Shown: in pieces, positions 20,719-31,268 of the stretch
How positions within the stretch are numbered: the stretch's first letter is position 1
Layout: the number at the start of each line of letters is the position of its first letter
Source: Mesorhizobium_K marinum
GTDB lineage: Bacteria; Pseudomonadota; Alphaproteobacteria; Rhizobiales; Rhizobiaceae
Length of the DNA: 64,000 nucleotides
Assembly: GCF_040813715.1 (NCBI RefSeq)
Contig: NZ_JBFOCH010000018.1
Direction: 5' to 3' (one strand)
The notes under the pieces: model-generated
What the model saw: only the letters and a program-made list of their open reading frames with translations
What the model was told of the DNA's origin: nothing
Database searches by the model: none
Translations under genes and position numbers: made by a program

Positions 20719-22653
20719 ATGGCAGCGGCAGTTGGTTTGAGTAAGGGTAGGAATGCGGCAGAGCGCGGAATGCGGTTGCTGCTCGTCTCCCTTTTTGCCG
20801 GCGCTGCCGTGGCGATGCATGCGCCCGCCGCGGGCGCCTTCGAACTGTTCGGCTTCAAGCTTTTCGGCTCGAAGGAGGACGACGAGGACATCGTCGATCC
20901 GCTGCATTATTCGGTCACGCTGACGGTCGCGGGCGACGACGCGGACCTCAGGAAGGCGCTCGACAGCGCCTCGTCCCTCGTCCAGGACGCGGAGCGCCCG
21001 GTTTCCGGGTCGCTCGGCCTGCTTGCCAAGGCCCGTTCCGACCGCGAGCAGCTCGTCGCCGCGCTCTATGCGAAGGCGCGCTACGACGGCGTCGTCGATA
21101 TCAGCATCAACGGCCGGTCGCTCGACGACCTGCCTCCGGACGCCGATTTCGGGTCGGGACCGGTGCCGGTGGCCATCTCGGTCAGCCCGGGCGCGGTCTT
21201 CACCCTCGGCGAAATCCGGCTGAAGGGCGACGCTGCCGATCTCATGCCGGCCGAGTTCGGCCTCATTCCCGGTGGCGACGCCGGGTCTGGCGCGATCCTC
21301 AAGGCGCAGGCCGAAATCGTTCGCCGCCTCAAGGAGGAGGGCCGGCCGCTTGCGATGGTCACCGGGCGCGACATCGTCGCCGACCACGACACCGCGACGC
21401 TCGACGTGACGCTCGACGTGTCGGCCGGACCGGTCGCCGGCTACGGGCCGACGACGGTGTCCGGCACCGAGACAATGGATCCCGGCTTCACCGCCTATGT
21501 CACCGGGTTGAAGGAAGGCCGCACCTATTCGCCGAAGGAACTCGACGAGGCGCGCGACCGGCTGCTCGCGCTCGGCGTCTTCTCGAGCGTGACCGTGAAG
21601 GAAGGGGACGGGCTCGACGCCGCCGGCCAGATCCCGATCGAGGTGGAGGTCAGCGAGCGCAAGCTGCGCTATTATGGCGTCGGCGCCACGCTTTCGACGA
21701 CCGAGGGGCTCGGCCTTGAGGGCTACTGGGGTCACCGCAACCTCTTCGGTCGCGCCGAGACGCTGCGCGTCGAGGGTTCCATCGGGCGCATCGGCGACCA
21801 GGACCTGACCGATGTCGGCAAGTTGAACTACAACGCCGCGATCCTGTTCGAGAAGCCTGGTGTCATCGGCCCCGATTCGAAGTTCTTCTCGCGCTTCCGG
21901 ACCGTCTACGAGCACCCGGACGCCTACGACCGCTTCTCGACCGAGATTGCCGCCGGCGTCTCCTACCAGTTCACCCGCGAACAGAGCGCGTCGGTCGAGG
22001 CGTCGCTCGAATACGAGGACGTCGAGGACTACTACCACCCCGATGGCCAGCGCCATCTTATCGCCAGCTTGCCGAGCCAGTATGTGTTCGACAATCGCGA
22101 CGACAAGCTCAACCCCAAGCGCGGCTTCCGCGCGCTGGCCTTCGCGGAGCCCGCGCATGACTTCCTCACCGGTGCGACCTTCGTGAAGTTCCGCGGCGAA
22201 CTTTCCGCCTACAAGGCGCTCGGCGATGCGCAGCGCCTGGTTGTGGCGGGACGCGTCGCCGCCGGCTCGATCGTCGGTGCGTCGGTCGAGGACGTTCCGG
22301 CTGACCGGCGCTTCTACGCCGGCGGCGGCGGATCGGTGCGCGGCTACGAATACCAGGGCGTCGGCCCGAAGGATCCGCACGACGATCCGATCGGCGGCCT
22401 GTCCTACATGGAGCTGTCCGGCGAACTGCGCGTGCAGGTCACCGAGACGATCGGCATCGTGCCCTTCGTCGATGCCGGAACGGTTTCGGAGGACGAGTTC
22501 CTCCAGTCGGCCCGGTTCCAGGTCGGCGCCGGCGTGGGCTTGCGCTATCTCACGCCATTCGGCCCGCTGCGGATCGACGCCGCCGTCCCGGTCAATCCGC
22601 GGCCGGGCGACCCGGATTTCGCGATCTATGCCGGCATCGGGCAGGCGTTCTGA
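20719..22653 (+). CDS. tamA: TamA, outer-membrane barrel of the translocation and assembly module
   Basis: This Omp85-family protein of up to 644 residues works with TamB in autotransporter and outer-membrane protein or lipid assembly. It has a signal-like segment (MRLLLVSLFAGAAVAM), POTRA-like repeats over about residues 60-300, and a C-terminal beta-barrel ending in Phe (YAGIGQAF). Barrel motifs such as GGGSVRGYEYQGVG and FGPLRIDAAVP are typical of BamA/TamA. The ATG at 20719 has GGAGG only two bases away. The in-frame ATG at 20770 would place the signal peptide at the very start and is a reasonable alternative. tamB follows after three bases, so the two are clearly co-transcribed. Confidence 0.93.
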   Translation: MAAAVGLSKGRNAAERGMRLLLVSLFAGAAVAMHAPAAGAFELFGFKLFGSKEDDEDIVDPLHYSVTLTVAGDDADLRKALDSASSLVQDAERPVSGSLGLLAKARSDREQLVAALYAKARYDGVVDISINGRSLDDLPPDADFGSGPVPVAISVSPGAVFTLGEIRLKGDAADLMPAEFGLIPGGDAGSGAILKAQAEIVRRLKEEGRPLAMVTGRDIVADHDTATLDVTLDVSAGPVAGYGPTTVSGTETMDPGFTAYVTGLKEGRTYSPKELDEARDRLLALGVFSSVTVKEGDGLDAAGQIPIEVEVSERKLRYYGVGATLSTTEGLGLEGYWGHRNLFGRAETLRVEGSIGRIGDQDLTDVGKLNYNAAILFEKPGVIGPDSKFFSRFRTVYEHPDAYDRFSTEIAAGVSYQFTREQSASVEASLEYEDVEDYYHPDGQRHLIASLPSQYVFDNRDDKLNPKRGFRALAFAEPAHDFLTGATFVKFRGELSAYKALGDAQRLVVAGRVAAGSIVGASVEDVPADRRFYAGGGGSVRGYEYQGVGPKDPHDDPIGGLSYMELSGELRVQVTETIGIVPFVDAGTVSEDEFLQSARFQVGAGVGLRYLTPFGPLRIDAAVPVNPRPGDPDFAIYAGIGQAF

Positions 22654-22656
22654 CCG

Positions 22657-25600
22657 ATGCGACTGGTCAAGCTCGTCCTGCGTCTTCTCCGCTATGGGAT
22701 CTATGCGGCGCTGGCGCTCGTCGTGGGCGCGCTCGCGGTGCTTACGCTGACCGAGCGCGGCAGGGACAATCTGGCCGGGCTCATCTCCGATTTCGCGTCG
22801 TCGCCGGGCCAGACCGTCAAGGTCGCGGGCATCGACGGCATCTGGTCCGGTGAACTGACGGTGGCGAGCGTCGTTCTGGGGGACGGGCAGGGGCCGTGGT
22901 TCGTGGCGCGCAACGTCGCCGTCGACTGGTCGCCGCTGAAGCTCCTTGCCGCGACGTTCGTCGCCGATCGCGTCCACGCCGAGCGCATCGAGGTGGCGCG
23001 CGCGCCCCTGCCGGCGAGCAAGCCGAAGGAGGAGCAGGGGTCCTTCTCGCTGCCGGTGGCGGTCGACATCAAGAAGATCGACCTGCCCGACGTCGCCCTC
23101 GGGCCGGCGCTCGCTGGCGGCGTTGCCTCGGTTTCCGCGAGCGGTTCGGCCAGCGCCGGAACATCGCCGCTCCAGGTCGTCGCCCAGCTCAACGTTGCGC
23201 GCAGCGATGGCCGCGCCGGCAGCATCGACGCCAAAATCGACTTCGCGCCCGGGGACAACCGCCTGGACATCGACGTGCGCGCCGCCGAGCCCGGCGGCGG
23301 CATCATCGCCAACCTGCTGAAACTGCCGGGCGAACCTGCCGTCGCGATCGAGGTCGCGGGCAGCGGGCCGGCGGCCGACTGGTCGGGCAGCGGCACATTC
23401 GCGGTGGACGGCGCGGTCGTCACCCGGGTCGATGCGAGGCACCAGTTCACCGACAGGGGCAGTGCCGTCGAGGCCACCGGCGAGGGCGAATTCGAGCGCT
23501 TCCTGCCCGAGACCCTGCGTCCGCTGCTGGCCGGCAAGGCGAGCTTCGACCTGGCCGGCCTGCTGACGGCCGGCGGCGGCGTCGACATCGAGCGTGCGCG
23601 CATCGACAGCGCGGCGATGACGGCGACGGCGTCAGGCAGCCTTGACCCGCTCGGCGCCAGCGATTTCGCCGTGCAGATCGAGGCGACCGGCGGCGGCGTT
23701 CGTCTCTCCTTCGGAACAGAGGAGAGCCCGATCGACATCGACGTGAGCCGCGCCTCGGTGCGGGCGCTGGGCGATGGCCGCGAGCCGAACCTCGATATCG
23801 CAGCTGTGCTGCCCCGGGTCGCGACCGACAGCGCCGAACTCAGGAATCTCGCCCTCGAACTGCACTCGGACGCCTTCAATATCCAGGCCAGGACCGGTCC
23901 TGTGACCGGAACCGCCACCGCCTCGGCGCTCGTCATCGACAACCCGACGGTCGCGCCGCTGGTGGCAGGCAAGATCAGCGCGGGCCTGGCGGGGGTGCTG
24001 TCCACCGACCATCTTACCGTCACCGATGGCAACCTCGGCAGCGATGCGCTCGCGGGGAAATTCTCGGGCGACGTCTCGCTCGCCGACGGCTCGGTCACGT
24101 TGAAGATCAATGCCGATGTCGCGTCGTCGGCACTGCCGTCCGCAGTGCGGCCGGCGCTGGCGGAGCGGGTGCGGCTCGACGCCGACATATCGCGCGATCA
24201 CGAGGGACAGGTCTCGGCCGATCCGTTCTCCATCGCGTCGGGAGAATTGTCGGCGTCAGGCCGCGTTCGCACCGCCAACGAGGAGATCGACGCGGACATC
24301 TCGGGACGGCTTGGCGATGTCGGGCTCCTGGCTCCCGGCGCCAGCGGCGCCGTCGATCTCGCCGTGACCGCGAAGGGCGCCCTGCAGAAGCCCGACGTCG
24401 GCCTGACCGTGACCAGCGACCGGATCGAAGCCGCGGGCCGCGAGATCGCGGGGTTGCGTCTCGATGCCAGCGGCAAGGCCGACATCGACAACCCGGCCGC
24501 CGACGTCCGCCTGTCGGGCACGGTCGGCGGCGACCGGCTCGACGGCGAGGCCAAGCTGTCGACCACCGGCGGCAAGCGTGAGGTGAGGGGGCTTACCCTG
24601 TCGCTCGGGGAGAACCGCATCGCCGGCGACCTCGTCCTCGACGAAAACTTCCTGCCGCTCGGCAGCGTCGACTTCCGGCTCCCGGACGTCGGCGCGCTCG
24701 CCGCGCTGGCGCTCGAGACCGTCAAGGGCGATCTGAACGGCACGATCGACTTTACCGATCGGGACGGCAAGCCTGAGCTCGCGGTCGCGGCCACCACCAA
24801 CTCGCTGGCACGCGGCGACCTGACGGCTTCCGGCGTGGCGATCGACGCCACGGTCAGCGACTATGTGGCCGCGCCGCAGGTGGCGGGCAGGGTGCAGGCG
24901 GCGACCGTTACCTCGGGCTCGACGGAGATAAAGGGCATCGACGTCAGGCTGTCCCGGCAGGACGGCTGGACGGGTTTTGACGGCGGCGCGACGGTTTCGG
25001 ACATCCCGGCGCGCGCTTCCGGCCGCGTCCAGGTCGCAAATGGCCGGACGGTCATCGAGCTTGCGTCCGGGCAGGCGACCATGCGCGGCGTCGAGGCAAG
25101 GCTCGCCGGGACGTCGCGGGTCGAGATCGCCGACGGCACCACGACCCTCGACAAGGTCGCCGTCGACATCGGCGGGGGCACCGCGGTCGTCTCGGGAACG
25201 GCGGGATCGACGCTCAACCTCACGGCCAGGCTCACCGCGGTGCCGGCTTCCGTCGCCAACAGGTTCGCACCGGGCCTTGATGCCGCCGGCACCATATCCG
25301 GCACGGCCACTGTCACTGGCGCGGCCGCCAGTCCGGCGGTCGGCTACGCGATCGACTGGAAGGGCGCGCAGACCGCGCAGACGCGCGGGGCCGGCTTCGG
25401 CGGGTTCAGCATCGCCTCCAGNCGATGCCGCCGGCACGATCTCTGGTACGGCAACGGTCAGCGGCGCGGCCGCCAGTCCGGCGGTCGGCTACGCGATCGA
25501 CTGGAAGGGCGCGCAGACCGCGCAGACGCGCGGGGCCGGCTTCGGCGGGTTCAGCATCGCCTCCAGCGGCGATTTCGCCGGCGGCAGGCTCAGTTTCCAG

Positions 25601-26968
25601 GCCAGCGCCGCCGACGGAGCCGGCCTGACGCTCAAGGGCGGCGGTTCAGTCGATACCGGCTCGCGCGCCCTTTCCCTCGATTTTTCGGGCGGGGTGCCCT
25701 TTGCGTTCCTCTCGTCGAAGCTGGCGGCTTCGGGCCTTTCGCTCAGCGGCGCGTCCACCGTCGAGTTGTCGGTTCGAGGCACGACCGCCTCGCCTGTCAT
25801 CGGCGGTTCGCTCAGGACCTCGGGCGCGCGGTTCGTTGCGGCAGCCTCTGGCATCGCGATCAACGACATCCGCGCCGAAGTCTCGATAGCCAACGGCGTG
25901 GCGACGATCCGCACCCTGACCGGCAACCTGTCGACCGGCGGCAGCGTTTCGGGATCGGGCACGGTCGGCGTCGACCCGGCCACCGGCTTCCCGGCCGACA
26001 TCGCCGTCAGGATCAGCAACGGGCGCTACACCGACGGGCGCGTCGTCACCACGACGATGAACGGCGACCTCGCCATCAAGGGGCCGCTCGTGTCCCAGCC
26101 CACGCTCTCGGGGACGGTCAATCTCGAGAAGACGGTGATCACCGTGCCCGACCGGCTGCCCGGTTCGCTGGCCGAGCTCGACGTCAAGCACAAGAACGCG
26201 CCGGCCGCCGTGCGGACGCAGGCCGAGGCGCTTGCGCCGTCCGGCGCATCGGGCGGCGGTTCGGGCGCCCTGATCCTCGACCTCACCGTCAATTCCAACA
26301 ACCGCATCTTCGTCACCGGCCGTGGCCTGGACGCGGAGCTCGGCGGCAGCCTGCGGCTGACGGGCTCGACCGCCGCGCCGCAGGCGATCGGGCAGTTCAC
26401 GCTTCGGCGCGGGCGCCTGTCGATTCTCGCGCGGCGGCTCACCTTCACGCACGGCAACATCAATTTCGCCGGTTCCCTGGTCCCCAATCTGGACCTCGCC
26501 GCCACCTCCGATGTCGGCGACACGACCGTGACCGTCACGGTCAGCGGGCCGGCGGACAATCCGAGATTCGACTTCTCGTCGGTTCCCGCGCTGCCGCAGG
26601 ACGAAGTGCTCGCACGGCTCATCTTCGGTCGCTCGCTGTCCAACCTTTCGCCGCTGCAGATCGCGCAGCTTGCCGACGCTGCGGCCTCGCTCGCGGGAGG
26701 CGGCGGCAGTTCCTCGCTGCTCCAGTCGCTGCGCAACAAGCTCGGCGTCGATGATCTCGACGTCAGGACCAACGACGACGGCAGCACCTCGGTGGCGGCC
26801 GGCAAGTACCTGAACGACCGTACTTATTTCTCGCTCGAGAAGGGCGGCAAGGCCGGGTCGGGAAAGGCCAGGATCGACCTCGACGTCGGTCGCGGCGTCA
26901 AGCTTCGCGGCGAGGCAAACGACAGCGGCGAAGCCAAGGGCGGCATCTTCTTCGAACGCGAATACTGA
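22657..26968 (+). CDS. tamB: TamB, inner-membrane-anchored translocation/assembly protein (DUF490), interrupted by an assembly gap
   Basis: This is an approximately 1,390-residue AsmA/TamB-like protein anchored by one N-terminal helix (LRYGIYAALALVVGALAVLTL). A long series of beta-rich repeats spans the periplasm, and a C-terminal DUF490/TamB domain ends in the usual aromatic residue (FFEREY). It partners TamA, encoded immediately upstream. The N at 25422 lies in a duplicated overlap with an offset of 145 bp: the frame from 22657 runs to about 25421, then the frame used by 24977-26968 takes over. In the first 30 or so bases of the overlap the two copies carry eight substitutions that leave the peptide almost unchanged, which points to two strains rather than sequencing error. 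Confidence 0.93.
25279..25566. repeat. Contig-overlap duplication around N 25422
   Basis: The segment 25279-25421 recurs after the N at an offset of 145 bp. Eight of about 32 bases differ near the 5' edge, and the following 100-plus bases are identical. The repeat shifts the tamB frame. Confidence 0.88.
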
Positions 26969-27303
26969 TCCGGAAGGCCTCGCGGCCGACCTTTCCACAT
27001 TATCTTTGGGGTTGACAGGACGAGCCCTTGCACGGCGGGGGCTGGAGGCGCGCGTGGCACCATCCCGGACCGCCTCTGGCGCTAGGCGACCTCATGTCGC
27101 TGCGCCATCGTGAAATTCGGTTGGCGGATTTTGTCGAATCCGCAGCGCACTACTATTTTTGCGTCAAGAGTGTCGCATTCGCGCATACCGACCTCCCCCT
27201 CCACGGTGCACATTTCCTCCCGGGTTCCCGTCCGCCGTATTTTTGACAACACCGGCGCGATGCGGAATTGTAATCGGCGGAAAGCCAACAATGGGAGTTC
27301 GTC
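26969..27303 (+). promoter_or_regulatory. Leader region upstream of the peptide ABC operon
   Basis: This 335-bp gap has no gene. It holds a perfect inverted repeat GCGGATT-N6-AATCCGC (27124-27143), a candidate operator, and a TTGACA (27243-27248) followed by TGTAAT (27269-27274). The 20-bp spacer makes that promoter assignment weak. GGGAG near 27293 is the ribosome binding site for the 27304 start. Confidence 0.4.
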
Positions 27304-28956
27304 ATGTCACTTTATAAGAGTAACGGAGATCGCGTCCCAGATCACATCCGCAAGATGGCCGAAGGCGTCAAGGCGGGCAATGTCGACAGGCGCGAGTTCC
27401 TGGCGATGGCCAGTGTCTTCGGCGCCACGACGGCGATGGCATACGGGATGATCGGCCTTGCCGCGCCGACGCCGGCGATGGCTCAGGAGCCCAAGAAGGG
27501 CGGCATTCTGAAGGTCGCCATGTGGGTCAAGGACCCCAAGGATCCGCGCACCGCCGACTGGTCCGAGATCGCCAACGCCGAGCGCCAGGTCATCGAGCCG
27601 CTGGTGAAATACACCAAGGAATACACCTTCCAGCCCTACCTCATCGAGAGCTGGGACGTGAACGACGACGCCACCGAATACACGCTGCATCTGCGCCAGG
27701 GCGTGGCCTGGAACAACGGCGACACCTTCAACGCCGATGACGTGATCTTCAACTTCACGCGCTGGGCCGACAAGAGCGCCGAAGGCAACTCGATGCCCGG
27801 CCGCCTCGGCACCATCGTCGACGAAGCCAGCGGCAAGATCCGCGACGGCGCCGTTACCAAGGTCGACGACAACACCGTCAAGATCTCGCTCACCAAGCCC
27901 GATATCGCGCTGATCCCAAGCCTGTGCGACTATCCGGCTCTGATCGTGCACCGGTCCTTCGACGAGACCGGCGCCAACTTCGTGCAGAACCCGATCGGCA
28001 CCGGTCCCTTCGAGTTGGTTTCCTACGATGTCGGCCAGAAGGCGGTCTTCAAGCGTCGCGAGAACGGCGCCTGGTGGAACGGCGAGGTCTATCTCGACGG
28101 CGTCGAGTTCATCGACTACGGCACCGACCCGTCGGCGATGGTGTCGGCCTACGAGGCCGGCGAGGTCCACACCAACCACGAGACGTCGGCCGACTACGTG
28201 ACGATCCTCGAAGGCGTCGGCGCGATCACCTCCGAAGCGGTCACCGCCTCGACGATCGTCGCCCGCACCAACGTCACCAACAAGCCGTATGACGACCAGA
28301 AGGTGCGCAACGCGCTCCAGCTCGCCGTCGACAACGCGGTCGTCCTGCAACTCGGCTACGGCAATGCCGGCGAGCCGGCCGAGAACCACCACGTCGCGCC
28401 GATCCATCCGGAATATGTCGCACTGCCGAAGATCGCCCGCGATCCGGAGAAGGCCAAGGCCCTGATGGCTGAGGCCGGGCAGGCCGACTTCGAGCACGAC
28501 CTGATCACCGTCGACGAGGACTGGCACAAGAACACCGGCGACGCCATCGCCGCGCAGCTGCGCGACGCCGGCATCAAGGTGAAGCGCACGGTCCTGCCGG
28601 GCTCGACCTTCTGGAACGACTGGACGAAGTACCCGTACTCGATGACCAACTGGAACATGCGCCCGCTCGGCGTCCAGGTGGTGGCGATCGCCTACCGCAC
28701 CGGTGAAGCCTGGAACGAGGCGGCCTACTCGAATCCGGAACTCGACGCCGCCATCGGCGAGGCGCTTTCCATCGCCGATGCCGAGAAGCGCAAGGTGGTC
28801 ATGGAGAAGATCGAGACCATCCTGCAGAGCTCGGGCATCATCATCCAGCCCTACTGGCGCAAGCTCTACAATCACTCGATGCCGGCGGTGAAGAACCACT
28901 CCATGCATCCCACCTTCGAGCACGACTTCGGCAAGGTTTGGCTCGACGAAGCTTGA
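27304..28956 (+). CDS. Peptide/nickel-type ABC transporter substrate-binding protein (SBP_bac_5)
   Basis: This 550-residue periplasmic binding protein of the family-5 extracellular solute-binding class feeds the two permeases encoded downstream. The N-terminus holds a twin-arginine-type signal (DRREFLAMASVFG, about residues 29-41, then a hydrophobic stretch to AMA-Q), suggesting export in folded form by Tat. SBP_bac_5 features include LRQGVAWNNGDTFNADDVIF and NPIGTGPFELVSYD. The ligand could be a di- or oligopeptide, an opine or another compound, and the sequence does not decide. Start ATG 27304 has GGGAG upstream. A strong hairpin separates it from the permease genes. Confidence 0.9.
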   Translation: MSLYKSNGDRVPDHIRKMAEGVKAGNVDRREFLAMASVFGATTAMAYGMIGLAAPTPAMAQEPKKGGILKVAMWVKDPKDPRTADWSEIANAERQVIEPLVKYTKEYTFQPYLIESWDVNDDATEYTLHLRQGVAWNNGDTFNADDVIFNFTRWADKSAEGNSMPGRLGTIVDEASGKIRDGAVTKVDDNTVKISLTKPDIALIPSLCDYPALIVHRSFDETGANFVQNPIGTGPFELVSYDVGQKAVFKRRENGAWWNGEVYLDGVEFIDYGTDPSAMVSAYEAGEVHTNHETSADYVTILEGVGAITSEAVTASTIVARTNVTNKPYDDQKVRNALQLAVDNAVVLQLGYGNAGEPAENHHVAPIHPEYVALPKIARDPEKAKALMAEAGQADFEHDLITVDEDWHKNTGDAIAAQLRDAGIKVKRTVLPGSTFWNDWTKYPYSMTNWNMRPLGVQVVAIAYRTGEAWNEAAYSNPELDAAIGEALSIADAEKRKVVMEKIETILQSSGIIIQPYWRKLYNHSMPAVKNHSMHPTFEHDFGKVWLDEA

Positions 28957-28967
28957 TCGACCTGAAG

Positions 28968-28994
28968 CGGGGAGGGGCCGAAAGCCCCTCTCCG
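28968..28994 (+). terminator. Intercistronic hairpin after the binding-protein gene
   Basis: An 11-bp stem with one G-U pair (28968-28978 with 28984-28994) closes a CGAAA loop and has no T-run. Such hairpins often protect binding-protein mRNA and lower expression of the permeases. It is probably not a full terminator, because the operon continues. Confidence 0.6.
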
Positions 28995-29041
28995 GTTCGA
29001 CTAGACGCATCTAAACCCCAACCAACCGGCAGGGGGCTAAC

Positions 29042-30079
29042 ATGCTCGCATTCATAGCACGGCGTCTTGGGACCATGGTTCTGACCATGCTCTGCCTGAC
29101 GATCGTCGTGTTCTTCATGATCAATCTCGAGCCGAACCTGCGCAAGCTGGCGATCAGCCAGCTCGACATGCGCTCGTCCGACGAACACATCGAGAGCTGG
29201 CTGACGAGGAACGGCTACCGCCAGAACTTCTTCGTCCGCTACGGGCAATGGCTCGGCGTCGTCCAGAAACAGCCGAACATCGACCCCGAGACCGGCAAGA
29301 CGGTGCCGCGCTTCAGCTACTGCAACGAACCGTCGGAGCCGTATTATGGCGGCATCCTGCAGGGCGATTTCGGCTGCTCGACCAAGTTCAAGACGACGGT
29401 CGCCTCGAAGCTGTTTCCGGCGCTGGCCGCGACCGGCAAGCTGATGTTCTGGGTGATGGCGACGATGGTGCCCATATCGCTCATGATCGGCATCCTCGCC
29501 GGCATGCGGGAGGGCACGCGAACGGACCGGTCGCTCTCGGTCGCCTCCATCGCCACGACGGCGACGCCCGAATATGTGTCGGGCGTCATCTTCACGGTCA
29601 TCTTCGCCTCGTGGCTCGGCTGGCTCAACGGTTCCGCCGCGTCGGCGACGTCGCAGGGGCTGACCTTCTACAACTTCACGCTGCCGGTCATGACGATGGC
29701 CATCTACGGCATCGGCTACATCGCCCGAATGACGCGCGCCTCGATGGTCGAGGTGATGACGCAGCAATACATCCGCACGGCGCGGCTCAAGGGATTGAGC
29801 TTCTCCAGCGTCGTCATCAAGCATGCGCTTCGCAACGCGCTGATCGCGCCGTTCACGGTGATCATGCTGCAGTTCCCGTGGCTGCTCACCGGCGTGGTGA
29901 TCGTCGAGACGATGTTCCGCTACCAGGGGTTCGGCTTCACGCTCGTCGAGGCCGCCGGAAACAACGACATCGACCTCCTGCTCGGGTGCTCGCTGGTCTC
30001 GGTGCTCATCGTCTTGATGACGCAGCTCATCTCCGACATCGGCTACGCCTATCTCAATCCACGCATCAGGGTTCAATAG
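29042..30079 (+). CDS. Peptide-type ABC transporter permease (DppB-like)
   Basis: This 345-residue inner-membrane permease begins MLAFIARRLGTMVLTML, the typical DppB/OppB start, and has about six helices with the BPD_transp_1 fold. The EAA-type loop is seen in AARLKGLSFSSVVIKHALRNALI. Between helices 1 and 2 is a long periplasmic loop of about 90 residues containing two cysteines (SYCNEPSEP and FGCSTKF). GGGGG precedes ATG 29042. It forms the transport channel with the product of the next gene. Confidence 0.9.
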   Translation: MLAFIARRLGTMVLTMLCLTIVVFFMINLEPNLRKLAISQLDMRSSDEHIESWLTRNGYRQNFFVRYGQWLGVVQKQPNIDPETGKTVPRFSYCNEPSEPYYGGILQGDFGCSTKFKTTVASKLFPALAATGKLMFWVMATMVPISLMIGILAGMREGTRTDRSLSVASIATTATPEYVSGVIFTVIFASWLGWLNGSAASATSQGLTFYNFTLPVMTMAIYGIGYIARMTRASMVEVMTQQYIRTARLKGLSFSSVVIKHALRNALIAPFTVIMLQFPWLLTGVVIVETMFRYQGFGFTLVEAAGNNDIDLLLGCSLVSVLIVLMTQLISDIGYAYLNPRIRVQ

Positions 30080-30091
30080 GGGAAGCCGGGG

Positions 30092-31249
30092 ATGGCGTTG
30101 GAATACATCGGCAGCTTCCAGATCGTGCTCGGGGTTATCGCCCGCTTCTGGCCGGTCTGGATCGCGCTCGCGGTCGTGCTCGGCGCGAGCTTCGTCTACA
30201 AGAAGCAACTCGGCCTCTACGGCCAGCTCTTCGACACCGGCGTTGGCATCGCCGGCGTCGCCATCTGCACCTTCTGGCTGTTCACCGCGATCTTCGCCTC
30301 CACGATCTCGCCGTTCGACCCGCTCGGCCAGATCGCCGTCATGAAGGACGCGATGCCGGGCGCCATCGAGCCGGCCTCGCAGCACGTCTACCTCTTCGGC
30401 GGTGACAAGCTGGCGCGCGACGTCTTCTCGCGCATGGTCTACGGCAGCCAGATCGTGCTCATCATCGCGCCGGCGGCGACCGCCTTCGCGCTGATGGTCG
30501 GCATCACGCTCGGCCTGCCGGCCGGCTACTACGGCGGACGCATCGACTCGATCCTGTCGTTCCTCGCCAATCTCGTCCTGGCCTTCCCGGTCATCCTGCT
30601 GTTCTACCTGCTGGTGACGCCGGGGATCATGGAAACTCCCATTCCCTACGCGCTGGCGGGCTTGTTCTTCCTGTTTCCGATCATCTTCTTCGTCACGCTG
30701 TTCTGGACGCGGTTCAAGGAACGGCCGGACCGGCTGTACCTGCTGCTCGGGCTGACCATCGTGATCGGCGGCTGGGTCTATATCGGCCTCGTCTTCGACG
30801 CCGACCCGCTCGGCATCGTCTCGATAAAGCCCAACCAGCTCAACATCTTCATCGCCGTTGTCTTCGCCTCGAGCCCCGGCGTCTTCCGCATCGTCCGCGG
30901 GCTGGTGATGGACATCAAGACGCGCGACTACGTCGCGGCGGCCCAGACGCGCGGCGAGAGCCCCTGGTACATCATGCTGTGGGAGATCCTGCCCAACGCG
31001 CGCGGCCCGCTGATCGTCGATGCCTGCCTGCGCATCGGCTACACCACCATCCTGCTCGGCACGCTCGGCTATTTCGGCCTCGGGCTGGCGCCGGAAAGCC
31101 CGGACTGGGGCACGGCCATCAAGGATGCCAGCCGTCTGCTGCGCTCCTTCATCCACCCGGCCCTGCCGCCGACGATTGCGCTGATGAGCTTCGTGCTCGG
31201 CCTCAACCTGCTTGCCGACGCGCTGCGCGAGCAATCGATGAAAGACTGA
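30092..31249 (+). CDS. Peptide-type ABC transporter permease (DppC-like)
   Basis: This 385-residue permease pairs with the upstream DppB-like subunit. It is longer than the usual 290-300 residues. The N-terminal part carries two helices and a periplasmic segment (FDPLGQIAVMKDAMPG), and an extra hydrophobic pair (FFLFPIIFFVTLFW, LYLLLGLTIVIGGWVYIGLVF) sits in the middle of the transport domain. The coupling loop appears as AAQTRGESPWYIMLWEILPNA, followed by the conserved GLAPESPDWGTAIKD. It starts 12 bp after the previous gene, with GGGGAAG upstream. Confidence 0.88.
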   Translation: MALEYIGSFQIVLGVIARFWPVWIALAVVLGASFVYKKQLGLYGQLFDTGVGIAGVAICTFWLFTAIFASTISPFDPLGQIAVMKDAMPGAIEPASQHVYLFGGDKLARDVFSRMVYGSQIVLIIAPAATAFALMVGITLGLPAGYYGGRIDSILSFLANLVLAFPVILLFYLLVTPGIMETPIPYALAGLFFLFPIIFFVTLFWTRFKERPDRLYLLLGLTIVIGGWVYIGLVFDADPLGIVSIKPNQLNIFIAVVFASSPGVFRIVRGLVMDIKTRDYVAAAQTRGESPWYIMLWEILPNARGPLIVDACLRIGYTTILLGTLGYFGLGLAPESPDWGTAIKDASRLLRSFIHPALPPTIALMSFVLGLNLLADALREQSMKD

Positions 31250-31268
31250 TCATTCGGGGAACCTGACG

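Noticed and set aside
20692..23442. Long minus-strand open frame opposite tamA and tamB
   Set aside because: The coding signal belongs to tamA/tamB on the plus strand; the reverse translation is Arg/Asp-rich and low in structure.
28841..31234. Minus-strand frame of about 800 codons opposite the peptide permeases
   Set aside because: It is a charged, repetitive shadow frame; the plus strand carries clear permease genes.
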